This document shows positions 1-13,380 of a DNA stretch of 64,000 bases, in pieces (positions within the stretch are counted from its first letter, which is position 1; every line of letters begins with the position of its first letter). The position numbers were made by a program, and so were the translations under genes. The stretch is from positions 89,360,991 to 89,424,990 of the forward strand of contig CM037595.1 in the NCBI GenBank assembly GCA_021018995.1, written 5' to 3'. Source of the DNA: Chloranthus sessilifolius (lineage: Eukaryota; Streptophyta; Magnoliopsida; Chloranthales; Chloranthaceae). The notes beneath the pieces are model-generated. The model was given only the letters and a program-made list of their open reading frames with translations, did no database searches and was not told where the DNA came from.

Positions 1-1662
1 ATATCCAAATTTATCATAGTATCAGAATAGAATCTTCTCTACTCTATGTCACCTAGTTCAATTGTCCACGTGATTTGGCCCAATCACATAAACATGTGCG
101 GAACAAAGCACTTTATAATTTTTTATACAAAACTTAAGAGGTTGCGTGGAAGATTGGGAACAAAATAATGACATCATAAAAGATTTATTTACTTTCATTT
201 AGAAAGCACCTTATAAATTTTACTTTAAGGGGCGGTTGGGATATAGGGAATACATGATAAAACGCGATATGATAAAACGTTTTATCATGGATTCAATTTT
301 TTGGGTATTTATAAGAGTGACATATATATGACCCCTATTTACAACAAAACACTAAAATATATTACGACCTCTCCTTTCGAGAATAGGGAAGAAACGTAGT
401 ATTCTTGCATATTACTGCATATTCCTACAAGTTAAGAATACGTGACAAAATATGATAAAAAATCAATAATTTTATCACATTTTACCAAATTCTATCCAAA
501 CTAATAGAAAATGTAGGTAACATAGAGAAACAAATCAATCATATTTGGTATATATTAAAACATAAACGTCTATCAACAATGAAGAGAATAATCATTTTTT
601 AAAAAAATGGGCTAGTTTCAACCTTCTAAGCATTTTCTAAAAAATTATATAAAAAAACAGAAAGAAAAAAAAGGGGTGTATGAGCCATTACTTGGATGCT
701 TCTCTGCAACCTCATATTCAATTTTGAAGGCACGTATTGAATTTGCTCACAAAACGATGAAGACAATTTATAGGTGAGAGTTTTCCCAAGATACCCCTCT
801 TCCGGTCTTACCCTTTGGTATAGTTCAAAATTTTTTATAATTGAAAAACTTTGTAAATTACCTAAATTGGCTGCATAAAATCCAACCGTTTAGGGGAGTT
901 AATTGAATTCGCCTTATTTTCCGAGATTTGGTCAATTTATGGACGAAAACCTGCCGATAATAATAGTTACAAAATATGACTCTTTTGTTGAAAAGTAGTT
1001 ATATCTAGTACCGTTAGTCAAATTAATTGACGAAAATGAACGGTGAGATCATATTTAAAAGCAAAATATTCTAAACTAATTTTATGTATCCTTAATTAGT
1101 TACAGTCAAAGGTGACAAATACGCACGGTCAAAAGGGTCAAGAGTACCAAAAATAAATAGTTATACCATATTTAGTGGCACCGATCGTTGCAATCATGGT
1201 TGATCTTGACGCCATTGATAGATAGGCTATATGTGGTTGGGTACCTACCTCCATTTACACCCAAGATTCATCTGTCTCAGCTTGAGTTTTAAGTGATTAA
1301 ATCCTTGACTGCTTTAAATTAAATAATGGAGATAATTTTTTGTTCCAATCTGCTACGGTAGAGGGGAATGGTCAGGTCCAACTAGGTTGAGCCAGATTTC
1401 GAATTCAACCAAATCTGCCGCCCTTATATATGGGAGAATCTTGACTTTCAGTGATTTTACTTTTTACGTGCAGTCAAGATTCTCCTATTTCCAAGGATTA
1501 TATATTTTCTTGAATTTGAAATCCGATTCAACCTAATTGAACCCAGCCATCCCCCTACATGTGATAGTGAGATTAAGTCTTACCATCAGATTCCATGTGA
1601 CACATCCCAAAATGCAATAAGAGAACCACGTTTGATATACTAGATCACGTTTTTAATCTTGA

Positions 1663-1719
<57 letters not shown>

Positions 1720-3254
1720 TCAAAGATCCAATCAATGCTCCATATTTTTTTACTTTAAAAGCGAAAACAGTTTTTTAATTTATTTCCTGAAAACCTTTGA
1801 CATTGGCTACTCTTCAGTTTTTTTATTTTTTTCCTGAAAACCTTTGGCATTCGCTACTCTTAGAAGTGTGGTATAACTCACAATAACCCCTATATGTCGG
1901 TGCTATGATGAATTAATTTTGTTAGCATCGTGAATTCTTTTTGTTTGCTCCTAAGAATTTATTGGTTGTGAAAAGTTAAATTGCTTCTCACCTTAATAAT
2001 AAGGGTAGCATTATTCAAGCCCCACGGAATTGCTCACTCACTCAAGGTTAAACATGTTTAGGCGTTTTAAAGTTTTTTATTTTTTCTGTTGTGCTAACCC
2101 CTACATTTTGTAGTGCACACCATAAGTTGCGCACCCCTTTTAATACCTCTCCATTGGCTCTCACATAGCCTCATTAAGGATATTTGGTATTGACTCACTG
2201 AGAGTACCCATAGGCAACAGTGCCACTAAAACTTCAAAATCTTTTTTTTTTTTATAAATTGGGTATCGGGGCCTCTTAGAGTACCGGCCTAATCATAGGG
2301 GCATATGAGCACCCCAAATAAACACATGTTGGATCAACACAAGACATAAATCCTTAAGGTGGCCTGAGGAGAGCTGAGAATCATATTGTCCTAAATGCTA
2401 TCGGTGGACAACTATCAAGAAATTGTAATACATCCTTTTTTTTAACGGTGTCCATTAACCCGAAAACATAGAGCCTCCTCATGTTAAGTTGTCTTATTCC
2501 ATGAAAAAAGTTAGAGCATCAAACCATTTGAATATATTTTTATTTTCATGAGAGATTGAATAGAAAAAGAGGAAGACTTCTTGGATTGACCCGAGAAGAG
2601 GAGAATATAAGTTAGTCGCCACCGAATGGTAGCTTCTGTAGTCTCGTTATTTATTGTTGAACGGAGAAGAGGAAGACGAGAGGATTGTGGTCGCGGATTT
2701 TTGAACGGAGAAGAGGAACACAAGGGGTTGGAAGCATAGTCCCAAAAATCACTGATTTTTTGAATAATTCGCGAATTTAAGGTTCCATGAATTAATCCCA
2801 AATTATTCATGATTTTTTCAAAAATTCGTGTGATCACAAAAATTCACGAATAATTTGTGAAAAATTGCTGAACTTTTCAAAAATTTGTGAATTTTATTTT
2901 TTTATTTTTAAATATTTTTAATAGCTTTAAATCTTATTTTATGTATTTATTTATTTAAATTTCTCTCCCAATATTTTTTTGAATTTGACAGATTTTGCCG
3001 AATTTTTTTCAAACTTTTTCTAATTTTAACCTCGCCGAATTATTGCAGAACCCCGACTTGGGGCCTATGGTTGAAAGTGTTGTGGTGGGTGCAGGTGCCA
3101 ATGCTTCAACACCTGATATTTCGGTGTGTTCTTCAAAATCCATCGATTAATTCAGGTGGTTTTATAATAGGGTGAGAAAGGAATACGTGGTGTGTGAATA
3201 CGGGGACCCTAATAATAATAGCAAGGTGCATGTGACCACTCTCTTGGAGGGAAG
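1..3254. other. AT-rich intergenic DNA, no gene seen
   Basis: No open frame here has recognisable protein content. The longest minus-strand frame (108 codons, 2511-2837) overlaps low-complexity repeats of forms such as AATTCGCGAATT and AAAAATTCGTGA (about 2750-2890). The stretch also holds a TA microsatellite at 1668-1716. It is best read as decayed intergenic sequence. Confidence 0.6.
1668..1716. repeat. (TA)n microsatellite
   Basis: About 24 uninterrupted TA units are visible in the sequence. This is a typical plant dinucleotide microsatellite and is likely polymorphic in length. Confidence 0.95.
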
Positions 3255-3595
3255 GTTGGCCCTTGCACCGAATTTAAAAGAAAGACTTGTAAATTTGGCA
3301 ACCTCTACTAAGTGAATTTAAATCATTTGATTTGAAAGCTATGATTTAAAGATATTAAGTGTAAAAGATTAACACGAAATATAATCTTCATCATGTGATT
3401 TATATTCAAAGGCTATTATCTGATTCTACAGTTGACTATAAAAGATTATATTATAAATATTATGTTTTGCTCCAATCTTATGTGCTGAAGATCTATAGAT
3501 CATAACAATCAAATCAGACGGCCTAGATTGCATTTTCATATGTGATATATTATTAAAATATCAAGTCTTTGTTTAAATTGGGTGCAAGGGCCAAC
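3255..3595. mobile_element. MITE-like element with 24-bp terminal inverted repeats
   Basis: The left end starts GTTGGCCCTTGCACC and the right end is its reverse complement. The two 24-base ends differ at a single position. The 341-bp interior is AT-rich and non-coding, as expected for a non-autonomous DNA transposon. I could not find a convincing target-site duplication, so the superfamily is open; Mutator-like is one possibility. Confidence 0.7.
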
Positions 3596-6097
3596 TTTTC
3601 AAGTGCAAGTAATGGCTCCCTTTTTTATTACTCTCTTTTTATCATTAATAAGAAAATTCTTAAGAGATGTGAGCTATTTCTTATTTTGTTGACCATTTTA
3701 CATATTTTTACCAAATGTTCAAAGTCAACTAGTTGATCAGATCAAATGGTTAAAATTATCTCATTAAATAAAAATTTCTGTCATGACTAATAAGAGAGTT
3801 GGCACATCGATTTACATACCTGGGTTAAGGGAGAGATAAAGTAACTGATCGCAAGTGATGATGGGTGGACAATGCATGGTATCTTTCATTTATTATTATT
3901 ATTATTATTATTGTTATTTTGATAAATACAAGGGTATCATTGAAACTAGCATTAAAAAAAGTAATAAATAAATAAAAGCATAAACATCTAACAGCCAAGA
4001 TTTAACCTAAAAAGGAAAAAATAAATCACTTTAATATTTGCTAAATTTAAGTTTTTATGGCATTATTATTTATTTATTTATGCTTTGTTATAGTAAGTAA
4101 TAAAGTGAGGAGTTATTTTTAAAAAGAAAGGATCTTTTGATTGCAACGCTCCTTAAAAATATTATATTTCCTTTTAGCAGTGGATTAGAAATAGAAATTA
4201 TATATTTATTTTTTGTGAGATGATTGCATGTGCAGGATTCATGCTTCATCATATAATAATATATTTGCCTTTTATCACTAATTTTTTTCATATATGTAAA
4301 TGATTAAGATATTAAATCCGTGTAATTTTGATGCAAAGTTCTATATACCATTGGGTGTTTTCTGGGATCTTTTGATTGTGATCCAATGGTAGCGAATTGC
4401 AGGAAGACAATGAGATCAACCACCGGATACGATTTGGTATTTCACAATTTTTAAATGAGCACCGTGACGCTACAGAAGGGTGCAACAATCAAAACGCTTC
4501 GCTCAAACCAGATTGGTGCCAGACTCGGGTGCAAGGTCAACCGATGATTGTCTACAATTATTTTTGGGATTTATGACACATGGAAATCAAAATTGGCCGT
4601 CTGATGGTAAGATATGGATCTCAAGATCCATTGTGTGAAAGATTGGGGTAAAAAATGATCTTTATCATTTGATTTGAAGCAGTCAATGGGTTACAAGAGG
4701 TTTAGGATGTTGCCTCCGGAAAAGGCATCCGGGCGAATAGAGGTACGCCTATTATAATTGGGAGCTACAACTGGAACACGAGATTTGAACCATGGCACAA
4801 TTGATTCTTTAAAATTTACTATTTGTGAGGGTCCTTTTTTTTTTTTTTTTAATGAAACTTTTATCCTTTTCATTAGAAATGAAGAACGGTTACAAACTGT
4901 AAAATAAGCAATCCAAATGAACGATTACAAAGTAGAGGGTCACAATTGAGTGGTAGTTACAATCACTAACATTAAAATAAATTGAATGACATCTAAGATC
5001 AATCTAGCAACGATACAAAACTCAAGGACCTTCCGAGTAAGGTAAAAATTTGAGAATCCATCACCATTCAGGGACCTTCCGAGTAAGGTAAAAATTTGAT
5101 AATTCATTACCATCCTAAACATCTACTAGTAACTGACATCGAAGATCCACCCGAAGACTAAAAGTTTCACACATCGCTTCAACTGAAGCTTTTAAACAAT
5201 GTCTTATGGCGTAAATATAGTGCATGTGTTCGCGCAACAACGAAGCCACCGATACGTCAGTAAAACTCTTGACCAAAATTGTTTCAGAAACAAGTATGGG
5301 CTGCAAAAAAACTTTCATAGAGGCGATCTTCTAAAAAAAAAAGACTCTCACCAAGAAGTGAATAAAATTCTCATATTCTAACCGTAAAATAAGAAAAAAT
5401 AAGAAGAAAACAATTAAGCACCGAAGCCTCCGAGCAAAAGACGACCCCCAAATAATCGATTTATTGAAAGTAAAAAAAAAGTAGATAGAAAGGAATTAAA
5501 TTCCCCTTCCTACCCCCTCCCATAAATCGTTTTTTTCCCACACCGACTCTCAAAATCACTTTATGAAATCATTGATTAATAATAAGATAAATTAATTAAT
5601 TACTTAGGGAATTCAAAATTTATACTTCTTAAATCTTTAAAAAGAGGATATTATGTGTCAGGAGGATATTATGTGATTATATTTACCATCTGGTCCATCC
5701 TAATAAATTATTATTATTTATTTTAAAAAAAATTTCTCTCCTAATAAATTTTAAATAACTATATTTGCACTTCAAAATTTTAAAACATGTAGGTGTATCT
5801 TAAAATATAGAACTTGTAATATAATGAGTAAAGATTTTAACTGAAGTGAAAACCCTTTCATCTTTATTTGTTTGAACTAAAGTTAAAGTGAAGAAATTTC
5901 CTGTATATAAATTCTTCTTTAGAATGATCGCCTCTGATCCCTTTTCTGCTCCTGATTGCAACTTCTTTTTTTCATCAAATTAAAACTTATTTGGCCACGA
6001 GCAACGTAATTTTCTTATTTGGTGGAGGGGTTTAAGTCTAAACCATCAAAGTAAATCCACTAAATGGGACATTATAAGTCACGACGCGTTTTGAGTG
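3596..6097. other. AT-rich intergenic DNA, no gene seen
   Basis: Only short random frames are present. A trinucleotide repeat lies at 3889-3912. Positions 4606-4690 hold a dispersed motif (around GATCTCAAGATCCATT) that recurs in altered form near 51440 and 59710. Homopolymer runs occur at 4836-4850 and 5330-5342. Confidence 0.5.
3889..3912. repeat. (TTA)n trinucleotide microsatellite
   Basis: About eight consecutive TTA/ATT units are visible. Confidence 0.9.
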
Positions 6098-6102
6098 GGG
6101 AT

Positions 6103-6581
6103 TGATGAATCTATATGGATCTATCCGGTCCGACCATCTAAATATATGCCCTAGAATCTAGGCACATGATCAATCAAAAATAATAAATCAGCAATCCATA
6201 AATTAAAAATATGTGCGCACCTTAAATGTGAGCCATTAATGGTGGGTTGCCGATTTTCAACGATCTTCTCGCTTTCAATATCTCCTAGCACAATGGAGAT
6301 GCTTTCGTAATATGGAGGATTGAATTGTGTCGAACAATTGTTGGGATTAAGCACCCCTTATATTTATAACCAAAGAGTCTTTTCCTATTAAGGACTTAAA
6401 TTACTAATTATATTGTGATTAGAAATCACAATCATATCATAACTAAAAGACTGACCTATTAGTTATTTATTCTCTTCAAACTTACCGAATTAGCAACTAC
6501 ACATCGTAAGATTGATCTTACACCATTCATCGATCAACGGGTTGACCATAGTGACGGCCACCAAAATAGAAACTTCTAACA
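6103..6581 (-). repeat. 3' LTR of outer copia element
   Basis: The 479-bp repeat is nearly colinear with 49561-50040 and differs by scattered substitutions. It begins TGATGAATC and ends TTCTAACA on the plus strand. GGGAT directly precedes it and is duplicated after the other LTR. Confidence 0.95.
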
Positions 6582-6594
6582 GTCTCCCACTTGG
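6582..6594 (-). other. Polypurine tract of outer copia element
   Basis: On the minus strand CCAAGTGGGAGAC abuts the 3' LTR. This is the usual plant copia form of the primer for plus-strand DNA synthesis. Confidence 0.8.
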
Positions 6595-7026
6595 CCAAAT
6601 ACAAAATCAATGTAGTCAATATATCATGTCATCGATACATAACCGTTCATTAGTTACCGTATTGAAATTCATCACCGACATGGATTCCAACTAGTATGAT
6701 TTCATATAAATTATAAGTTTACAAACTGAATGGTGATTACATGTAAACTCAATCTATTAGTAGTCCTACTTTATTGCCATCTACTGGCACCATATGTTCC
6801 AAAATTTTATTTGCATAAAATGGAAAAGCAAATAAATAATCTTTATTTCTGAATCAATTAAACAAATGTATTCACTCTTATATATCTACTCTCAATGACT
6901 ATCAAAATTATCCGTTAATCTCATGCGCACAACATGCTCCGAAAAGAGCTTGGAAGGTAAGCCTTTAATGAGAAAGTCAGCCAACATGAGTGTCGTACTG
7001 ATCTTTTCAACAGATATAATTTGATT

Positions 7027-8604
7027 CTAAACTTTCTCCCTTACAACAAGATATTTGATATCAGTATATTTGAAACCCCCACTAGTCTTATTGTTATTGA
7101 AGAAAGATATCGCAGCGGAATTGTCACATAAGATTCTCAGTGGCATTGAAATACTATCAACAACTCGAAGCCCTGAGATAAAATTCTTCATCCATATCGC
7201 TTCACATGTTGTCTCAAAACATGTAACAAATTCTGCTTCCATAATAGACAAAGTAGTCAGCATTTGCTTAACGCTCTTCTAAGATACAAGTCCACCTGCA
7301 AGCATAAATATATAACCCGATGTGGACCTGCGGGTGTCTTGACACCCAACATAATCAGCATCAGAATAACAAATAACTTCAAGATTATTCGACCTTTTGT
7401 ACGTGAGCATGTGTCATTTAGTTCCTTGTAAATAGCGAAAAACCTTCTTGGCTGGTTTCCAATGATCCAAACCAGGATTACATTAATATCGATCAAGCAT
7501 GCCAACTATATACGCTATGTTTGGACGAGTACAGACTTGTGCATACATGAGACTCTCAACTACTGATGCATAGGAAATTGTCTCCATCTGCTTTCTCTCC
7601 AAATCGATCCTAGGACTCTGAAGTAGACTAAATTTATCACCCTTAATGACAGGAGCAACAGTAGCGGAATAATTATACATGTTGAACCTTTTGAGAAATT
7701 TATCAATATAAGCTCTTTGAGACAATACCAATATGTCATGGGCTCTATCTCGATGAATCTCAATCCCTATCACATAGAAGCTTCACCAAGATCTTTCATA
7801 TCAAAACTCTTATATAAAAAGTTTTTTATCTCATGTAACATGCTCAAATTACTACTCGCAAGCAATATATCATTAACATACAAACTAAGGATGATAAATT
7901 TGCTCCTATCGATTTTATTGATCCACAATATTTTCTTTAAACCAAAATTTATAATGACTTTGTGAAATTTTAAGTACCATTGTCGATATGCCTGCTTTAA
8001 ATCATATATAGACCTTTTGAGTCTACAAACTAAATGACTCTCCCTCTCAACCTGAAAACTACAGGAGAAAATGTCTCTTTATAGTCTATTTCCTCATTTT
8101 GAGTGAAACCTTTAGCGACTAACCTGGCCTTGTATCTTTCTATATTACCTTTAGAGTCTTGCTTGATTTTATATACCCATTTACAGTCTACAGGCTTAAC
8201 TCCTTCAGGTAACTCGCAAAGATCTCAGACTAAGTTATGTTTCATTGATTTCAACTCATCTTTCATGGCTTCGAGCCATTGAGTAGATTTTTCGCTCTTC
8301 ATAGCTTGGTCAAAGGAAACAGGATTTGTTTCCTTTCCAAAATCATACTCACTCTCATTGAGGTAGACGATATAGTCATCAGAAATGGTTGACTTCTTTG
8401 CTCTCTCTGATCTACGCAATGATTGATCATTGGCAGTCGCCAAGGGAGCAAGAGCCTCCTCAATGTGGGGTGTTTCAATAGGCATAGCCACAGGTGCATC
8501 AATACTTGCTTGAATAACTGGTATTGGTGCCACTTTTTTTGGATAAAAGGGATAGGTATAATCCGATTCTCCTTAAAAGTGATTTTTCTAGGCTCAACAC
8601 TCCC
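7027..8604 (-). pseudogene. copia pol, reverse transcriptase-RNase H half (broken)
   Basis: This is the 3' half of the copia polyprotein, which copies the element's RNA and removes the RNA strand. From 8604 down: a linker rich in charged residues, the RT entry motif STQWLEAMKDELKSM (about 8250), the catalytic strand near 7870-7890 reading YVNDILLA where the family has YVDD, then IEIHRDR (about 7750) and KDLLKRF-like sequence. The RNase H part (7027-7263) carries MEAEFV and LCDNSAAI, as expected for copia. The frame is split over at least four segments by indels and stops, and the YVDD Asp change would itself be inactivating. The remaining N-terminal part lies at 32875-34200, beyond element A. 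Confidence 0.9.
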
Positions 8605-8609
8605 ACTGT

Positions 8610-9530
8610 TGTGACAGTTCGGATTTCAGCACTCCGAAACCCGTGCCATCAGCACGGTCCTCCAAACCGCACCCCAAAACTATACACGGAACATTGGTAT
8701 AGCAAGCACAATTAAATAAATAAAGCAAATAATCTCATAAAGCAAAAACGGTTAATATGCCCAACTGGCATTCGTAAAAGACAGTTCTACTTTCATGCCA
8801 CTGCATGAATAGAGAACCAACCCAAACCATCGGTGATAAACAGATCACCCCAGATGGTTTGTCAAAAGAATAATCCAATTTAATTACATTGTTTGACAAA
8901 AATAAAGGCTTGACATACCAAGCCGTACAATCTGTTCTCAAAATTGACCCTCTACCAAAGTACACAGCAGATGCTCCTAGAAGAAGTCCTCGGGTGGAGG
9001 CTCCAACTCGTCTCTAGGCACGTAATCCGAATCACCAGGATCTATGTCTCCCAAAGCCTCAACAGCTGCTATCAATAGACCTGCGACGTATAGTCTAAAG
9101 GGTGAGCTACATCCTAGCTCAATAGGGAACAAACATAATGAACATATAAATTAAGACTCACATATATTCCATGATATTCTAAGCATAATGTGCCTATGCA
9201 ATTGCTAGAAAACAGTTTAAAAGCTGATGAATTGCATTAAGTTTATTGGTAATTAACATGTTGTACTTTACTGTTGATTTATCATGAATGACACTGAACA
9301 GGCCTAAAGCAAAACTTAAATCTTCAACTTAAGTAATCCCCGAGTAATATAGCATCGAGCCCCGATGAGATACCTTTCATCGTCGTCTAAATAGATAGTT
9401 GTTATAAAGTATTCCCTAGGAATATGACCTAAGCCCCTTTTCACTAGGCGGCGGGGTTAAAAACTCATCTCAACATCCCTGGGATGTGCTTACTATTACG
9501 GATAAACCTCCGCATTGGTATACGGATTGG
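8610..9530 (-). repeat. Left (3') LTR of element A, outer piece
   Basis: This is colinear with the start of the right LTR at 30362. The first about 285 bases differ from that copy at roughly 28 positions, nearly all transitions. The rest matches much more closely. The LTR is cut at 9530 by element C, leaving ATTGG at 9526-9530 as one half of C's target duplication. Confidence 0.9.
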
Positions 9531-10914
9531 TGATCGATTTAGAATGTAACCCTTGCAAGTGCACAAGATCTATTGCAGTATGGCAAGAACAGGGGTGTCG
9601 AACCCACAGGGAAACGTGAATTTTTAATTAATTCTTTTAGAGATTTTAAAAACGTCCCTAAGGAAGTACCAAAGGGCAGATTCAATTTTACCAAAAACTT
9701 AACGCACTTTTCCTAAATGCAGAAAAATAAATTAATCTAAACAATTAATTACTGATAAATCTACGAACAATATTAAAATGAGATCAAGGAATATGCTACC
9801 CCAGATTCGTACACCTTTTCTATTATTAAAACCCACTTTCATTAAATCATCATTCACACCATCATTCATCTAGAAAATGACTTGAAATAAAATATGATCA
9901 TCAATCCGCATACCCTATCTAAAAACAATGACTCAAATTAACATTGCGGTATGAGTCATGTAAAAAGCATAGCGTATCTCATGATATACATAATCGCTTC
10001 ACAATTTAGATCACCAGGGTCCGAGATCTAGCGATTACGGCCGATAATCGCGCAATCAACGGTCATAACAAAGCATTTAAAATATTTTCAATCACACAAA
10101 CTTTGAGCAAAACGATTCCATGATAACAATAATAGCGGTATTAATCATAAACATAGGTACTTAATCGATCTTCCCGATCTCATCGATTTAGCCGCTCATC
10201 TTTGGTGTTTGATCTCCTTTTCTTTCAAAGTCATTCCTCTTTATTTCTTCCAAAAGATATTTGCAATTGTTTTTCCTAAATACAATCTATGAATTTCTCG
10301 AGAAAAATAATGCAAATCCTAGGTACAATCTACCCCTGAATAAACCCTAGAAGAAGGAGAGAAGAAGACTTGAAAAGATGAAGAAAATATTCCCCAAAGT
10401 GAAGAGCCCTAAAACTAAAAAGAAAGAATGAATAATATTCTAATTGCAAAAAATAATAATTCCCTAAGAAACTCGTGGCTTCCCTTTTTATAATAGCCTA
10501 ACCCTAATACCTCTCTCGATTGACATCTAAGAGTAATTTTCGTGAATTCCCGCCTAGCTTTGCATCAGATACTGCCTCGGTATTTTGCTCATAATTTTCT
10601 GTACCGAACTCGGATTGAGGTGATTCTTGAAGCGTTGGAAAGCTGACGACGAGCTCTACAACTTTTATGTTTTAGCAATTTCCTGAATCTGACGTCTTGA
10701 AGGTCCAAATTGAGCTGCAAGTCGCACTAAGTTCTCAATGACCCAAAATAGCAGTGTTTTGACATTATTTTCGGGATTCTTGGGCTGTTTTAGAAACTTG
10801 GACTGTATTTACCTGAAACACTTCAAATCTAGCAAATCTCATCAGATAGCCTTCATCGGACGGCTAAATATAGGTATTTAGGGGTGAAATATCATCATAT
10901 TTCACTACTCATCA
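9531..10914 (-). repeat. 3' LTR of element C
   Basis: The 1384-bp repeat is paired with 19480-20872. The last 450 bases (10465-10914) show no difference from 20423-20872 by eye. The first about 930 bases carry many clustered small indels and substitutions. Confidence 0.95.
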
Positions 10915-10928
10915 CACCCCCAAACCTA
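10915..10928 (-). other. Polypurine tract of element C
   Basis: The minus strand reads AGGTTTGGGGGTG directly before the TGATGAG start of the LTR, the standard primer position for plus-strand synthesis. Confidence 0.8.
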
Positions 10929-13380
10929 CACTTTGCTAGTCCTCGAGCAAAGAGAATGATAGAAATATAAAGCAAATTAAACTAACATCCTAAAATTTAA
11001 ATGCCACTTTCGTAGGGAACACGATTGCACTTAGCATGTGCAACAAGCCTTTAAACCCCTAGGTGATCCCTAGTGGAGGAGTTGTGTCTCCTGAGGGTTT
11101 GCAGTGAAGTTACCCACAAACTTCCAAAAATTTCAAACCATCGGTAAAATTGAGTTTTCAAAATCTGATTTTTATAACATATATTTAACTTCAAAGCTCA
11201 AAATCAATAATCAATTCAACATGCAAATTCTCAATTTTAAATAACAATGTTACACTAATCATACCAATATCCATTCAAATTAGTCTAATGCTCCAAATCG
11301 TTAGATAACTCATCCATTCATGCTTACACGCTAGTGTGTGCATACCAAAACCAAGATTCATCCATCTAGAACTAGTCCAAACGGAAATCATCGGATCATT
11401 GTCTTGACTCAATCCTCACTTTAGGTATACTCTCAAAATAAAATCACTCCGATGATTGGTAAGTTTCGCACACATGTGAGAGATCAATACAAAGCAAATA
11501 AAAAGGTCTCACATGATAAATGAAACACGATGCCAATCAATGAACAAAAATAAATCTCATAAGAACAGATACTTGTATATCCTAAGCATGTCATATCAAG
11601 TGTCATAAGTATTATATATTGACTCTCCACAAGACAGTTACCAATGCAAGATCGGATCATGAAGGTCTTTTGTAGGGTTGTAATGGGGCTCAGGTAAGGG
11701 TAAGAAAGAAAGGGAATTGTGATTCAAAATTTACGAAATTGGAAAAGGAACTAACTTCGATTTTTTTTTCATTTTTTTTTCTCTTTTTTTTTTTCTTTTC
11801 TAATTTCTCACCATTTTTTTTTTCTTTTCAATATTTTTCTTTTCTCATTCTTTCTTCTCTTTTGAATTTCCTTTTCTTGAAGCACCTCATTTTTCATTCC
11901 TTTTTTTTTTTTTCTTTTTCTCTCCCCTTTTTTTCTTTTTATATTTGCCATACACTCTCAAGAACACCATAACTCATTATCTCTCCACTTACTCTCTTTT
12001 CGCCATTTTCATCCTCGTTCCTAATTTCTAAATAAGAAGGGTAAAGCTAAATTTTCGTAAATTGTGAAGGGTTAAAGTTAACGTGGCTTATCAAAGAATG
12101 TATAAGGGTAAATTTTTCTATAGGCTCAAAGGGGTACTAGAAGGATAAATTTATATGAGGTGGGGCATTTTAAGCACAAACGAGCCAAAGATGGCCTTCA
12201 ATCATTTCCTTAAAAGATGGTAACCTTGCCTATTTGTCTTGAGTAGATATACAGTACGTTCTAACACAATAATATGAATTTGATATCATGCAAAGTCACA
12301 AGCCAAAATAAAATGTATGAGATTATGCAAAATAATCTCTATTCAAAGAAAACTCAGTTTATATATTCACTCATCAATGACGGAAATTAGCTCTAAAGCC
12401 ATCGGGTTTAGTCTCCACTAAGAACCTAAGATTCAACGCTCAAAATAGTTCATCGATTTCTAAGTCTTAGCTTGGTATAAGTGCAAAAATTCTAAGCATG
12501 AATTTCAGAGTCATCCACAAATTATCACATTAAGCTTCATCATCCTAGATACAAGTATTCAAAATATGACATCAATATTCTCAAAATTAAATTCACATGC
12601 ATCATCAACTAAAGTTTGAAAACTATTGCAAAGTAAATCATGTATGATGGTTCCAAAAAATTTTTTTTTTTTTTTTTTTTTTTCAAAGAAAATCAAAAAT
12701 AAGTGATGAAAGATAGATAATCATACATACCCCCAAACCTAAAAATGACAATGTCCTCATTGTTTGAAATAAGTAGGTACCCCCAAACCTGTTGAAAAGT
12801 ACCTCAACACAAAGATCAAAAGAGAATATGGGCATCAAATTAGAACATGACCAAAAATAGATTGAAGGTAATGTGGCTACACTAATTTGGAAATTAATAA
12901 TAACCTAAAGTGAACTAAAACTAATATTCTAGAACCAGACATACGAAAAGAGAAATAAATCCTAAATCCTAAACTAAACTCGTGTCCAACTCCTAAATAA
13001 AACACACTGGTTGCCTCCCGTGAAGGCCGAGTTTAAGTGTCGACATATTTCGACCTCTTCATAGATCAAGAATCTGGCTCACTAAGGTGCATCGCCTCAT
13101 TCTTAATCTGGGTCATCGCCTCAAACATTGGTTTGAGGCTTTGCCCATTCACTTTGCAAACTCGGTTGTCCTGAAGGCTTTGGATTTCAATTGCACCGGG
13201 CTCTCTAATGGAAACCACCTGGAACGGCCTTCCCATCTAGATTTCAATTTCCGGGATGAAGCTTAAGTCGGAATTGAATAACCAAACTTTGGCCAACATG
13301 AAACTCCTTCCGAGAAATTAATTGATCGTGCAACTTTTTGTACCTTTCCTTGTACATCTTTGAATTTTCATACGCATCGT
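10929..13380 (-). other. 3' non-coding part of element C, T-rich tracts
   Basis: No recognisable protein is encoded between the integrase remnant and the polypurine tract. A plus-strand T-rich block covers 11758-11945 (purine-rich on the element's coding strand), and a T homopolymer lies at 12659-12683. An env-like ORF, sometimes found here in Athila elements, could not be recognised. Confidence 0.6.

Noticed and set aside
2511-2837. 108-codon minus-strand frame
   Set aside because: It overlaps an AT-rich inverted-repeat stretch and looks like no known protein.
11739-11972. Phe/Ser-rich 77-codon plus-strand frame resembling a membrane peptide
   Set aside because: It is a translation of the T-rich tract in element C's 3' non-coding region, on the wrong strand for the element.
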